64,000 nucleotides of DNA from Acipenser ruthenus (taxonomy: Eukaryota > Chordata > Actinopteri > Acipenseriformes > Acipenseridae): contig NC_081209.1 of the NCBI RefSeq assembly GCF_902713425.1, positions 8,256,897-8,320,896 of the forward strand, in the 5' to 3' direction. The notes beneath the pieces are model-generated. The model was given only the letters and a program-made list of their open reading frames with translations. It was not told the DNA's origin and made no database searches. The position numbers and the translations under genes are program-made. Positions 32,917-45,154 of the stretch are shown here, piece after piece (positions within the stretch are counted from its first letter, which is position 1; every line of letters starts with the position of its first letter).

Positions 32917-33007
32917 GGCTCTGTGGCGCAATGGATAGCGCGTTGGACTTCTAGTCAAACACTGAGGTGTGATTCAAAGGTTGTGGGTTCGAGTCCCACC
33001 AGAGTCG
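32917..33007 (+). tRNA. tRNA-Arg-TCT: tRNA-Arg(TCT) with intron
   Basis: Unit 9, type B block; intron 32954-32971. Confidence 0.97.
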
Positions 33008-33112
33008 TTGTTTTAGGCTAGCTGTAGGACCCTCAAACATTAGATGTGTAAAACCAGAGCCTGCGCATCCATTTCTTTCTTTTTCTAAGTCAACTCTAAA
33101 GATAAACAGTAC

Positions 33113-33182
33113 GGTTCACCGGCACTTGATCTCGGATCACTGGATTCGAAATCCAGAGTGGTAACCATTACACCATGCAACC
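33113..33182 (-). pseudogene. tRNA-Gln-derived pseudogene, type B (TCG loop)
   Basis: Unit 9; same as 5408-5477. Confidence 0.85.
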
Positions 33183-33448
33183 TCCCATACTGGGCCACCA
33201 TGCAGGGACCCTCTCAACATTTCGCTTTTGTGGAAAAGGTTTCTAATATTTCATAATCGCTTGAGCTATCCGGTGCAGCAAGTGCTGAAACCACACCTGA
33301 CGCTGCAGGTTTCTTGCTATTGTTTAAACCGCATGCACACTGGCATATAATCGCGCACCTTAGGACAGGGTTGACAGCTTCTACACCCGCACTGTGAACA
33401 GATCCTCCGTGTTTCATCCAGTTTGATACTGTGGAGAAGCGCAGACCG

Positions 33449-33502
33449 GACGAGGTGACCGAGTGGTTAAGCAGATGGACTGCTAATCCATTGTGCTCGT
33501 CG
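33449..33502 (+). pseudogene. tRNA-Ser(GCT) with 28-nt internal deletion
   Basis: Unit 9; same deletion as 5744-5797. Confidence 0.9.
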
Positions 33503-33627
33503 CAAATTTGATTGACTTCTTTCCTTGTCTCTTATCTTTTCACAAAAGTGTTTGTGTGTGAGTACAGGATTATATTTGGCTGCGTTTCGGATATTCCCCT
33601 CCAGTAACAACATGAGACAAAAACGCA

Positions 33628-33724
33628 TTAGTCTTTATGAAACCATTTCCTACCTTAGACATCGGAACTGCATTTTATTTCAGCTGACCGATTGTAATAT
33701 GAAATCTGGTAGTTCACTTGATTT
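33628..33724. other. 97-bp segment private to composite units
   Basis: Unit 9 copy of 5923-6019. Confidence 0.75.
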
Positions 33725-33745
33725 AAAAAAAAAATAGTAAAACAC

Positions 33746-33817
33746 AGGTCCCACCGAGATTTGAACTCGGATCGCTGGATTCAGAGTCCAGAGTGCTAAC
33801 CATTACACCATGGAACC
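33746..33817 (-). tRNA. tRNA-Gln-CTG: tRNA-Gln(CTG)
   Basis: Unit 9, second Gln; one minisatellite copy follows. Confidence 0.97.
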
Positions 33818-34584
33818 GCAGGGGTAGACCTGGGAGGTGGATGGGTTGTCAGCTGTCAAATGCCCCCGCTGACGACCCCTGGAGCGCAAGGCGTTATCCC
33901 CATCTGCAGACAACCGTTTAACAGCATGCCATAACAATGACTTTCAAACAAGGCATCAACAACACTATTAAACATATTGCATTTTACGCGTATTTTATAC
34001 AACAATCGCAAAAACCACACTGTGACAGAAATAAACTTTTCCTGCTTTCGAAGCGACAGTCTGCAATTATATTTGAATAATCCCGTTTTTTTTCGGCAAA
34101 TATGGTGCAGACGCAAGTAAATACTTGGTTAGGATACAGACCCAGCACATTCCCCTTGGAGATGTAGTCGCGCATCGCAAGCCAATATACGCAATGTTGT
34201 ATTGAGTATATTACCTATAACCATTGTTGCTTGTTCAAATTAATTTACCAAACACTGTGTGGCGTTGCTGCTCCTAAAACATGTAGTGGAACATTTTCTT
34301 TTCAAACAGCACCATGCCCACTCCAAAACAAAAGTTGTATACCAAGTTCATGGACATCTAATATTAATTACAGGAATGCCTTTTCTGTCAAGGTTGAACC
34401 AACGAAAACGGAACTGCTCCCTGGCCCTGAGCAACGACAGACCCTGAATCATACTAAAGTGGCACATGACGAAATGAATCGGAGCGGTCCATTTTTAATA
34501 GTTCAAGCACTACTCTTCAAATTCTGCCAAACCAGCAGCGCTCAGTTTGTTGTTGGGTACGTTGTTTGCTTCCTGACCCACGCA

Positions 34585-34675
34585 GGCTCTGTGGCGCAAT
34601 GGATAGCGCGTTGGACTTCTAGTCAAACACTGAGGTGTGATTCAAAGGTTGTGGGTTCGAGTCCCACCAGAGTCG
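34585..34675 (+). tRNA. tRNA-Arg-TCT: tRNA-Arg(TCT) with intron
   Basis: Unit 9, third Arg; intron 34622-34639. Confidence 0.97.
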
Positions 34676-34779
34676 TTGTTTTAGGCTAGCTGTAGGACTT
34701 CAAATATTAGGTGTGTAAAACCAGAGCCTGCGCATCCATTTCGTTCTTTTTCTAAGTCAACTCTAAAGACAAACAGTAC

Positions 34780-34848
34780 GGTTCACCGGCACTTGATCTC
34801 GGATCACTGGATTCAAAAACCAGAGTGCTAACCATTCACCATGCAACC
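34780..34848 (-). pseudogene. tRNA-Gln-derived pseudogene, type A
   Basis: Unit 9, last copy. Confidence 0.85.
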
Positions 34849-35114
34849 TCCCATACTGGGCCACCATGCAGGGACCCACTCAACATTTCGCTTTTGTGGA
34901 AAAGGTTTCTCATATTTCATAATCGCTTAAACTATCCGGTGTTGCAAGTGCTGAAACCACACCTGACGCTGCAGGTTTCTTGCTATTGTTTAAACCGCAT
35001 GCGCACTGGCATATAATCGCGCACCGTAGGACTGGGTTGACAGCTTCTACACCCGCACTGTGAACAGATCCTCCGTGTTTCATCCAGTTTGATACTGTGG
35101 AGCAACTCAGACAG

Positions 35115-35196
35115 GACGAGGTGACCGAGTGGTTGAGCAGATGGACTGCTAATCCGTTGTGCTCTGCACGCGTGGGTTCGAATCCTGTCCTCATCG
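35115..35196 (+). tRNA. tRNA-Ser-GCT: tRNA-Ser(GCT), structurally weak
   Basis: Unit 9, last Ser. Confidence 0.75.
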
Positions 35197-36078
35197 CAAG
35201 TTTGATTGACTTTTTTCGTTGTCTCTTATCTTTTCACTAAAGTGTTTGTATGTGAGCAGATGATTATATTTGGCTGCGTTTCGGATATCCTCCTCCAGTA
35301 ACAACATGAGACACAAACGCAGCCTAAACGTTTGTGTTGCATGTGCTACAGTAACAACAGGCACAGTGCCTGCAATCCTATTTGAATAATCCCGTTTTTT
35401 TTCGGCAAATATGATGCAGATGCGAGTAAATAATTGGGTACGATACAGATGAAGCACATTCCTATTGGAGATATAGTTGCGCATCGAAAGAGGCGATGAC
35501 GATACACGGCTGAAAAAGCATTTGTTTCCCGGTTCTTTCAAACACGCAGCCCTACGCGTGTGAGGCACCTATACATGATTTCCCCTCAAGTATGCAGCAC
35601 TTACGATACATGCAAGCAAACATTGTTTTCAGTGTTTCGAAATGAGTTCATGTTGAAACGTCTTACCGTTTTTAGCTTAAATCGTTGGTGACATGATTAC
35701 ATTCTGACGTAAACCTGCGCACGGCTTTAAACACGTACACGCTGTTTTTTCTGTTTATGGCTGGTGGCGTATAAATAAAAAGAATGGTAAAAGGCTAATG
35801 TGTCAGACTTTAGGTGAATATAAGTTTTTTAATACTAACTGAGCCACGACAAAAGGGCCCCCCTCGCTGCCCTGGGCCCTATGCAATTGCTTGGGCTGCG
35901 TGTGCCTAAACCCGCTACTGTCTATTCGTAATTGTTCAAATACAAGTAATACTATCTCCAGTTTAGATTGTGCCGGACCATGAGACTCTCATTTTCTAAA
36001 TCTTCTGTATTCGATTCGACTGGGTATGGATTTTAACGTATTACATGTTAATGTATTAAATTATCTGTTTTGCACTGA

Positions 36079-36151
36079 GCCCGGATAGCTCAGTCGGTAG
36101 AGCATCAGACTTTTAATCTGAGGGTCCAGGGTTCAAGTCCCTGTTCGGGCG
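36079..36151 (+). tRNA. tRNA-Lys-TTT: tRNA-Lys(TTT)
   Basis: Unit 10; same as 2630-2702. Confidence 0.98.
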
Positions 36152-36350
36152 GAGGATTTTTTAAATAACGTTTTAATAAAACGATAGTTATTGGGCTAAA
36201 CACAATGTTGTATTGTTTATATTGCCTATAACCACTGTTGCTTGTTCAAATTAATTTACCAAACACTGTGTGGCGTTGCTACTCCTAAAACATGTAGTCG
36301 AACATCTTCTTTTCAAGCAACACCATGCCACAAAAAAAATAGTAAAACTC

Positions 36351-36422
36351 AGGTCCCACCGAGATTTGAACTCGGATCGCTGGATTCAGAGTCCAGAGTG
36401 CTAACCATTACACCATGGAACC
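36351..36422 (-). tRNA. tRNA-Gln-CTG: tRNA-Gln(CTG)
   Basis: Unit 10; same as 271-342. Confidence 0.97.
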
Positions 36423-37202
36423 GCAGGGGTAGACCTGGGAGGTGGACCTGGGAGGTGGATGGGTTGTCAGCTGTCAAATGCCCCCGCTGACGACCCCTGG
36501 AGCGCAAGGCGTTATCCTCATCTGCAGACAACCGTTTAACAGCATGCCATAACAATGACTTTCAAACAAGGCATCAACAACACTATTAAACATATTGCAT
36601 TTTACGCGTATTTTATACAACAATCGCAAAAACCACACTGTGACAGAAATAAACTTTTCCTGCTTTCGAAGCGACAGTCTGCAATTATATTTGAATAATC
36701 CCGTTTTTTTTCGGCAAATATGGTGCAGACGCAATTAAATACTTGGTTAGGATACAGACCCAGCACATTCCCCTTGGAGATGTAGTCGCGCATCGCAAGC
36801 CAATATACGCAATGTTGTATTGTGTATATTGCCTATAACCATTGTTGCTTGTTCAAATTAATTTACCAAACACTGTGTGGCGTTGCTGCTCCTAAAACAT
36901 GTAGTGGAACATTTTCTTTTCAAACAGCACCATGCCCACTCCAAAACAAAAGTTGTATACCAAGTTCATGGACATCTAATATTAATTACAGGAATGCCTT
37001 TTCTGTCAAGGTTGAACCAACGAAAACGGAACTGCTCCCTGGCCCTGAGCAACGACGGACCCTGAATCATACTAAAGTGGCACATGACGAAATGAATCGG
37101 AGCGGTCCATTTTTAATAGTTCAAGCACTACTCTTCAAATTCTGCCAAACCAGCAGCGCTCAGTTTGTTGTTGGGTACGTTGTTTGCTTCCTGACCCACG
37201 CA

Positions 37203-37293
37203 GGCTCTGTGGCGCAATGGATAGCGCGTTGGACTTCTAGTCAAACACTGAGGTGTGATTCAAAGGTTGTGGGTTCGAGTCCCACCAGAGTCG
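37203..37293 (+). tRNA. tRNA-Arg-TCT: tRNA-Arg(TCT) with intron
   Basis: Unit 10; intron 37240-37257. Confidence 0.97.
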
Positions 37294-37397
37294 TTGTTTT
37301 AGGCTAGCTGTAGGACTTCAAATATTAGGTGTGTAAAACCAGAGCCTGCGCATCCATTTCGTTCTTTTTCTAAGTCAACTCTAAAGACAAACAGTAC

Positions 37398-37466
37398 GGT
37401 TCACCGGCACTTGATCTCGGATCACTGGATTCAAAAACCAGAGTGCTAACCATTCACCATGCAACC
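37398..37466 (-). pseudogene. tRNA-Gln-derived pseudogene, type A
   Basis: Unit 10. Confidence 0.85.
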
Positions 37467-37732
37467 TCCCATACTGGGCCACCATGCAGGGACCCACTCA
37501 ACATTTCGCTTTTGTGGAAAAGGTTTCTCATATTTCATAATCGCTTAAACTATCCGGTGTTGCAAGTGCTGAAACCACACCTGACGCTGCAGGTTTCTTG
37601 CTATTGTTTAAACCGCATGCGCACTGGCATATAATCGCGCACCGTAGGACTGGGTTGACAGCTTCTACACCCGCACTGTGAACAGATCCTCCGTGTTTCA
37701 TCCAGTTTGATACTGTGGAGCAGCTCAGACAG

Positions 37733-37814
37733 GACGAGGTGACCGAGTGGTTGAGCAGATGGACTGCTAATCCGTTGTGCTCTGCACGCGTGGGTTCGAA
37801 TCCTGTCCTCATCG
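37733..37814 (+). tRNA. tRNA-Ser-GCT: tRNA-Ser(GCT), structurally weak
   Basis: Unit 10. Confidence 0.75.
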
Positions 37815-38696
37815 CAAGTTTGATTGACTTTTTTCGTTGTCTCTTATCTTTTCACTAAAGTGTTTGTATGTGAGCAGATGATTATATTTGGCTGCGTTTC
37901 GGATATCCTCCTCCAGTAACAACATGAGACACAAACGCAGCCTAAACGTTTGTGTTGCATGTGCTACAGTAACAACAGGCACAGTGCCTGCAATCCTATT
38001 TGAATAATCCCGTTTTTTTTCGGCAAATATGATGCAGATGCAAGTAAATAATTGGGTACGATACAGATGAAGCACATTCCTATTGGAGATATAGTTGCGC
38101 ATCGAAAGAGGCGATGACGATACACGGCTGAAAAAGCATTTGTTTCCCGGTTCTTTCAAACACGCAGCCCTACGCGTGTGAGGCACCTATACATGATTTC
38201 CCCTCAAGTATGCAGCACTTACGATACATGCAAACAAACATTGTTTTCAGTGTTTCGAAATGAGTTCATGTTGAAACGTCTTACCGTTTTTAGCTTAAAT
38301 CGTTGGTGACATGATTACATTCTGACGTAAACCTGCGCACGGCTTTAAACACGTACACGCTGTTTTTTCTGTTTATGGCTGGTGGCGTATAAATAAAAAG
38401 AATGGTAAAAGGCTAATGTGTCAGACTTTAGGTGAATATAAGTTTTTTAATACTAACTGAGCCACGACAAAAGGGCCCCCCTCGCTGCCCTGGGCCCTAT
38501 GCAATTGCTTGGGCTGCGTGTGCCTAAACCCGCTACTGTCTATTCGTAATTGTTCAAATACAAGTAATACTATCTCCAGTTTAGATTGTGCCGGACCATG
38601 AGACTCTCATTTTCTAAATCTTCTGTATTCGATTCGACTGGGTATGGATTTTAACGTATTACATGTTAATGTATTAAATTATCTGTTTTGCACTGA

Positions 38697-38769
38697 GCCC
38701 GGATAGCTCAGTCGGTAGAGCATCAGACTTTTAATCTGAGGGTCCAGGGTTCAAGTCCCTGTTCGGGCG
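38697..38769 (+). tRNA. tRNA-Lys-TTT: tRNA-Lys(TTT)
   Basis: Unit 11; same as 2630-2702. Confidence 0.98.
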
Positions 38770-38968
38770 GAGGATTTTTTAAATAACGTTTTAATAAAAC
38801 GATAGTTATTGGGCTAAACACAATGTTGTATTGTTTATATTGCCTATAACCACTGTTGCTTGTTCAAATTAATTTACCAAACACTGTGTGGCGTTGCTAC
38901 TCCTAAAACATGTAGTCGAACATCTTCTTTTCAAGCAACACCATGCCACAAAAAAAATAGTAAAACTC

Positions 38969-39040
38969 AGGTCCCACCGAGATTTGAACTCGGATCGCTG
39001 GATTCAGAGTCCAGAGTGCTAACCATTACACCATGGAACC
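38969..39040 (-). tRNA. tRNA-Gln-CTG: tRNA-Gln(CTG)
   Basis: Unit 11; same as 271-342. Confidence 0.97.
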
Positions 39041-39820
39041 GCAGGGGTAGACCTGGGAGGTGGACCTGGGAGGTGGATGGGTTGTCAGCTGTCAAATGCC
39101 CCCGCTGACGAACCCTGGAGCGCAAGGCGTTATCCCCATCTGCAGACAACCGTTTAACAGCATGCCATAACAATGACTTTCAAACAAGGCATCAACAACA
39201 CTATTAAACATATTGCATTTTACGCGTATTTTATACAACAATCGCAAAAACCACACTGTGACAGAAATAAACTTTTCCTGCTTTCGAAGCGACAGTCTGC
39301 AATTATATTTGAATAATCCCGTTTTTTTTCGGCAAATATGGTGCAGACGCAAGTAAATACTTGGTTAGGATACAGACCCAGCACATTCCCCTTGGAGATG
39401 TAGTCGCGCATCGCAAGCCAATATACGCAATGTTGTATTGTGTATATTGCCTATAACCATTGTTGCTTGTTCAAATTAATTTACCAAACACTGTGTGGCG
39501 TTGCTGCTCCTAAAACATGTAGTGGAACATTTTCTTTTCAAACAGCACCATGCCCACTCCAAAACAAAAGTTGTATACCAAGTTCATGGACATCTAATAT
39601 TAATTACAGGAATGCCTTTTCTGTCAAGGTTGAACCAACGAAAACGGAACTGCTCCCTGGCCCTGAGCAACGACGGACCCTGAATCATACTAAAGTGGCA
39701 CATGACGAAATGAATCGGAGCGGTCCATTTTTAATAGTTCAAGCACTACTCTTCAAATTCTGCCAAACCAGCAGCGCTCAGTTTGTTGTTGGGTACGTTG
39801 TTTGCATCCTGACCCACGCA

Positions 39821-39911
39821 GGCTCTGTGGCGCAATGGATAGCGCGTTGGACTTCTAGTCAAACACTGAGGTGTGATTCAAAGGTTGTGGGTTCGAGTCC
39901 CACCAGAGTCG
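39821..39911 (+). tRNA. tRNA-Arg-TCT: tRNA-Arg(TCT) with intron
   Basis: Unit 11; intron 39858-39875. Confidence 0.97.
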
Positions 39912-40015
39912 TTGTTTTAGGCTAGCTGTAGGACTTCAAATATTAGGTGTGTAAAACCAGAGCCTGCGCATCCATTTCGTTCTTTTTCTAAGTCAACTCT
40001 AAAGACAAACAGTAC

Positions 40016-40084
40016 GGTTCACCGGCACTTGATCTCGGATCACTGGATTCAAAAACCAGAGTGCTAACCATTCACCATGCAACC
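40016..40084 (-). pseudogene. tRNA-Gln-derived pseudogene, type A
   Basis: Unit 11. Confidence 0.85.
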
Positions 40085-40350
40085 TCCCATACTGGGCCAC
40101 CATGCAGGGACCCACTCAACATTTCGCTTTTGTGGAAAAGGTTTCTCATATTTCATAATCGCTTAAACTATCCGGTGTTGCAAGTGCTGAAACCACACCT
40201 GACGCTGCAGGTTTCTTGCTATTGTTTAAACCGCATGCGCACTGGCATATAATCGCGCACCGTAGGACTGGGTTGACAGCTTCTACACCCGCACTGTGAA
40301 CAGATCCTCCGTGTTTCATCCAGTTTGATACTGTGGAGCAGCTCAGACAG

Positions 40351-40432
40351 GACGAGGTGACCGAGTGGTTGAGCAGATGGACTGCTAATCCGTTGTGCTC
40401 TGCACGCGTGGGTTCGAATCCTGTCCTCATCG
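40351..40432 (+). tRNA. tRNA-Ser-GCT: tRNA-Ser(GCT), structurally weak
   Basis: Unit 11. Confidence 0.75.
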
Positions 40433-41314
40433 CAAGTTTGATTGACTTTTTTCGTTGTCTCTTATCTTTTCACTAAAGTGTTTGTATGTGAGCAGATGAT
40501 TATATTTGGCTGCGTTTCGGATATCCTCCTCCAGTAACAACATGAGACACAAACGCAGCCTAAACGTTTGTGTTGCATGTGCTACAGTAACAACAGGCAC
40601 AGTGCCTGCAATCCTATTTGAATAATCCCGTTTTTTTTCGGCAAATATGATGCAGATGCGAGTAAATAATTGGGTACGATACAGATGAAGCACATTCCTA
40701 TTGGAGATATAGTTGCGCATCGAAAGAGGCGATGACGATACACGGCTGAAAAAGCATTTGTTTCCCGGTTCTTTCAAACACGCAGCCCTACGCGTGTGAG
40801 GCACCTATACATGATTTCCCCTCAAGTATGCAGCACTTACGATACATGCAAGCAAACATTGTTTTCCGTGTTTCGAAATGAGTTCATGTTGAAACGTCTT
40901 ACCGTTTTTAGCTTAAATCGTTGGTGACATGATTACATTCTGACGTAAACATGCGCACGGCTTTAAACACGTACACGCTATTTTTTCTGTTTATGGCTGG
41001 TGGCGTATAAATAAAAAGAATGGTAAAAGGCTAATGTGTCAGACTTTAGGTGAATATAAGTTTTTTAATACTAACTGAGCCACGACAAAAGGGCCCCCCT
41101 CGCTGCCCTGGGCCCTATGCAATTGCTTGGGCTGCGTGTGCCTAAACCCGCTACTGTCTATTCGTAATTGTTCAAATACAAGTAATACTATCTCCAGTTT
41201 AGATTGTGCCGGACCATGAGACTCTCATTTTCTAAATCTTCTGTATTCGATTCGACTGGGTATGGATTTTAACGTATTACATGTTAATGTATTAAATTAT
41301 CTGTTTTGCACTGA

Positions 41315-41387
41315 GCCCGGATAGCTCAGTCGGTAGAGCATCAGACTTTTAATCTGAGGGTCCAGGGTTCAAGTCCCTGTTCGGGCG
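41315..41387 (+). tRNA. tRNA-Lys-TTT: tRNA-Lys(TTT)
   Basis: Unit 12; same as 2630-2702. Confidence 0.98.
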
Positions 41388-41586
41388 GAGGATTTTTTAA
41401 ATAACGTTTTAATAAAACGATAGTTATTGGGCTAAACACAATGTTGTATTGTTTATATTGCCTATAACCACTGTTGCTTGTTCAAATTAATTTACCAAAC
41501 ACTGTGTGGCGTTGCTACTCCTAAAACATGTAGTCGAACATCTTCTTTTCAAGCAACACCATGCCACAAAAAAAATAGTAAAACTC

Positions 41587-41658
41587 AGGTCCCACCGAGA
41601 TTTGAACTCGGATCGCTGGATTCAGAGTCCAGAGTGCTAACCATTACACCATGGAACC
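41587..41658 (-). tRNA. tRNA-Gln-CTG: tRNA-Gln(CTG)
   Basis: Unit 12; three minisatellite copies follow. Confidence 0.97.
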
Positions 41659-42444
41659 GCAGGGGCAGACCTGGGAGGTGGACCTGGGAGGTGGACCTGG
41701 GAGGTGGATGGGTTGTCAGCTGTCAAATGCCCCCGCTGACGACCCCTGGAGCGCAAGGCGTTATCCTCATCTGCAGACAACCGTTTAACAGCATGCCATA
41801 ACAATGACTTTCAAACAAGGCATCAACAACACTATTAAACATATTGCATTTTACGCGTATTTTATACAACAATCGCAAAAACCACACTGTGACAGAAATA
41901 AACTTTTCCTGCTTTCGAAGCGACAGTCTGCAATTATATTTGAATAATCCCGTTTTTTTTCGGCAAATATGGTGCAGACGCAAGTAAATACTTGGTTAGG
42001 ATACAGACCCAGCACATTCCCCTTGGAGATGTAGTCGCAAGCCAATATACGCAATGTTGTATTGTGTATATTGCCTATAACCATTGTTGCTTGTTCAAAT
42101 TAATTTACCAAACACTGTGTGGCGTTGCTGCTCCTAAAACATGTAGTGGAACATTTTCTTTTCAAACAGCACCATGCCCACTCCAAAACAAAAGTTGTAT
42201 ACCAAGTTCATGGACATCTAATATTAATTACAGGAATGCCTTTTCTGTCAAGGTTGAACCAACGAAAACGGAACTGCTCCCTGGCCCTGAGCAACGACAG
42301 ACCCTGAATCATACTAAAGTGGCACATGACGAAATGAATCGGAGCGGTCCATTTTTAATAGTTCAAGCACTACTCTTCAAATTCTGCCAAACCAGCAGCG
42401 CTCAGTTTGTTGTTGGGTACGTTGTTTGCTTCCTGACCCACGCA

Positions 42445-42535
42445 GGCTCTGTGGCGCAATGGATAGCGCGTTGGACTTCTAGTCAAACACTGAGGTGTGA
42501 TTCAAAGGTTGTGGGTTCGAGTCCCACCAGAGTCG
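42445..42535 (+). tRNA. tRNA-Arg-TCT: tRNA-Arg(TCT) with intron
   Basis: Unit 12; intron 42482-42499. Confidence 0.97.
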
Positions 42536-42639
42536 TTGTTTTAGGCTAGCTGTAGGACTTCAAATATTAGGTGTGTAAAACCAGAGCCTGCGCATCCATT
42601 TCGTTCTTTTTCTAAGTCAACTCTAAAGACAAACAGTAC

Positions 42640-42708
42640 GGTTCACCGGCACTTGATCTCGGATCACTGGATTCAAAAACCAGAGTGCTAACCATTCACC
42701 ATGCAACC
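42640..42708 (-). pseudogene. tRNA-Gln-derived pseudogene, type A
   Basis: Unit 12. Confidence 0.85.
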
Positions 42709-42974
42709 TCCCATACTGGGCCACCATGCAGGGACCCACTCAACATTTCGCTTTTGTGGAAAAGGTTTCTCATATTTCATAATCGCTTAAACTATCCGGT
42801 GTTGCAAGTGCTGAAACCACACCTGACGCTGCAGGTTTCTTGCTATTGTTTAAACCGCATGCGCACTGGCATATAATCGCGCACCGTAGGACTGGGTTGA
42901 CAGCTTCTACACCCGCACTGTGAACAGATCCTCCGTGTTTCATCCAGTTTGATACTGTGGAGCAACTCAGACAG

Positions 42975-43056
42975 GACGAGGTGACCGAGTGGTTGAGCAG
43001 ATGGACTGCTAATCCGTTGTGCTCTGCACGCGTGGGTTCGAATCCTGTCCTCATCG
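42975..43056 (+). tRNA. tRNA-Ser-GCT: tRNA-Ser(GCT), structurally weak
   Basis: Unit 12. Confidence 0.75.
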
Positions 43057-43939
43057 CAAGTTTGATTGACTTTTTTCGTTGTCTCTTATCTTTTCACTAA
43101 AGTGTTTGTATGTGAGCAGATGATTATATTTGGCTGCGTTTCGGATATCCTCCTCCAGTAACAACATGAGACACAAACGCAGCCTAAACGTTTGTGTTGC
43201 ATGTGCTACAGTAACAACAGGCACAGTGCCTGCAATCCTATTTGAATAATCCCGTTTTTTTTCGGCAAATATGATGCAGATGCAAGTAAATAATTGGGTA
43301 CGATACAGATGAAGCACATTCCTATTGGAGATATAGTTGCGCATCGAAAGAGGCGATGACGATACACGGCTGAAAAAAGCATTTGTTTCCCGGTTCTTTC
43401 AAACACGCAGCCCTACGCGTGTGAGGCACCTATACATGATTTCCCCTCAAGTATGCAGCACTTACGATACATGCAAACAAACATTGTTTTCAGTGTTTCG
43501 AAATGAGTTCATGTTGAAACGTCTTACCGTTTTTAGCTTAAATCGTTGGTGACATGATTACATTCTGACGTAAACCTGCGCACGGCTTTAAACACGTACA
43601 CGCTGTTTTTTCTGTTTATGGCTGGTGGCGTATAAATAAAAAGAATGGTAAAAGGCTAATGTGTCAGACTTTAGGTGAATATAAGTTTTTTAATACTAAC
43701 TGAGCCACGACAAAAGGGCCCCCCTCGCTGCCCTGGGCCCTATGCAATTGCTTGGGCTGCGTGTGCCTAAACCCGCTACTGTCTATTCGTAATTGTTCAA
43801 ATACAAGTAATACTATCTCCAGTTTAGATTGTGCCGGACCATGAGACTCTCATTTTCTAAATCTTCTGTATTCGATTCGACTGGGTATGGATTTTAACGT
43901 ATTACATGTTAATGTATTAAATTATCTGTTTTGCACTGA

Positions 43940-44012
43940 GCCCGGATAGCTCAGTCGGTAGAGCATCAGACTTTTAATCTGAGGGTCCAGGGTTCAAGTC
44001 CCTGTTCGGGCG
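43940..44012 (+). tRNA. tRNA-Lys-TTT: tRNA-Lys(TTT)
   Basis: Unit 13; same as 2630-2702. Confidence 0.98.
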
Positions 44013-44211
44013 GAGGATTTTTTAAATAACGTTTTAATAAAACGATAGTTATTGGGCTAAACACAATGTTGTATTGTTTATATTGCCTATAACCACTGTT
44101 GCTTGTTCAAATTAATTTACCAAACACTGTGTGGCGTTGCTACTCCTAAAACATGTAGTCGAACATCTTCTTTTCAAGCAACACCATGCCACAAAAAAAA
44201 TAGTAAAACTC

Positions 44212-44283
44212 AGGTCCCACCGAGATTTGAACTCGGATCGCTGGATTCAGAGTCCAGAGTGCTAACCATTACACCATGGAACC
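44212..44283 (-). tRNA. tRNA-Gln-CTG: tRNA-Gln(CTG)
   Basis: Unit 13; same as 271-342. Confidence 0.97.
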
Positions 44284-45063
44284 GCAGGGGTAGACCTGGG
44301 AGGTGGACCTGGGAGGTGGATGGGTTGTCAGCTGTCAAATGCCCCCGCTGACGACCCCTGGAGCGCAAGGCGTTATCCCCATCTGCAGACAACCGTTTAA
44401 CAGCATGCCATAACAATGACTTTCAAACAAGGCATCAACAACACTATTAAACATATTGCATTTTACGCGTATTTTATACAACAATCGCAAAAACCACACT
44501 GTGACAGAAATAAACTTTTCCTGCTTTCGAAGCGACAGTCTGCAATTATATTTGAATAATCCCGTTTTTTTTCGGCAAATATGGTGCAGACGCAAGTAAA
44601 TACTTGGTTAGGATACAGACCCAGCACATTCCCCTTGGAGATGTAGTCGCGCATCGCAAGCCAATATACGCAATGTTGTATTGTGTATATTGCCTATAAC
44701 CATTGTTGCTTGTTCAAATTAATTTACCAAACACTGTGTGGCGTTGCTGCTCCTAAAACATGTAGTGGAACATTTTCTTTTCAAACAGCACCATGCCCAC
44801 TCCAAAACAAAAGTTGTATACCAAGTTCATGGACATCTAATATTAATTACAGGAATGCCTTTTCTGTCAAGGTTGAACCAACGAAAACGGAACTGCTCCC
44901 TGGCCCTGAGCAACGACAGACCCTGAATCATACTAAAGTGGCACATGACGAAATGAATCGGAGCGGTCCATTTTTAATAGTTCAAGCACTACTCTTCAAA
45001 TTCTGCCAAACCAGCAGCGCTCAGTTTGTTGTTGGGTACGTTGTTTGCATCCTGACCCACGCA

Positions 45064-45154
45064 GGCTCTGTGGCGCAATGGATAGCGCGTTGGACTTCTA
45101 GTCAAACACTGAGGTGTGATTCAAAGGTTGTGGGTTCGAGTCCCACCAGAGTCG
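45064..45154 (+). tRNA. tRNA-Arg-TCT: tRNA-Arg(TCT) with intron
   Basis: Unit 13; intron 45101-45118. Confidence 0.97.

Larger units (their letters stand above)
30335..36078. repeat. Array unit 9 (composite, 5744 bp)
   Basis: Type B block from 32325, private segment 33628-33724. It has CCCATACTGG (unlike units 4 and 7) with GAGCAGCTCAG. Private changes near 34205 (ATTGAGTATATTACC) lie in its last beta repeat. This is the rightmost composite unit in the window. Confidence 0.97.
36079..38696. repeat. Array unit 10 (simple, 2618 bp)
   Basis: Carries the CAATTAAATAC marker of units 3 and 6. Those two are followed by a composite unit, but unit 10 is followed by a simple one. It has ATGCAAACAAAC near 38229, shared with units 12, 13 and 17. 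Confidence 0.97.
38697..41314. repeat. Array unit 11 (simple, 2618 bp)
   Basis: First unit with TTTGCATCCTGACC before Arg (also in units 13, 15, 16 and 17). Private changes are CGAACCCTGG near 39110 and CGCTATTTTTTC near 40980. Confidence 0.97.
41315..43939. repeat. Array unit 12 (simple, 2625 bp)
   Basis: Three minisatellite copies. A 7-bp deletion near 42037 lies between TCGC repeats in delta. One extra A (A6 instead of A5, near 43373) is shared with units 14, 15 and 16. Confidence 0.97.
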
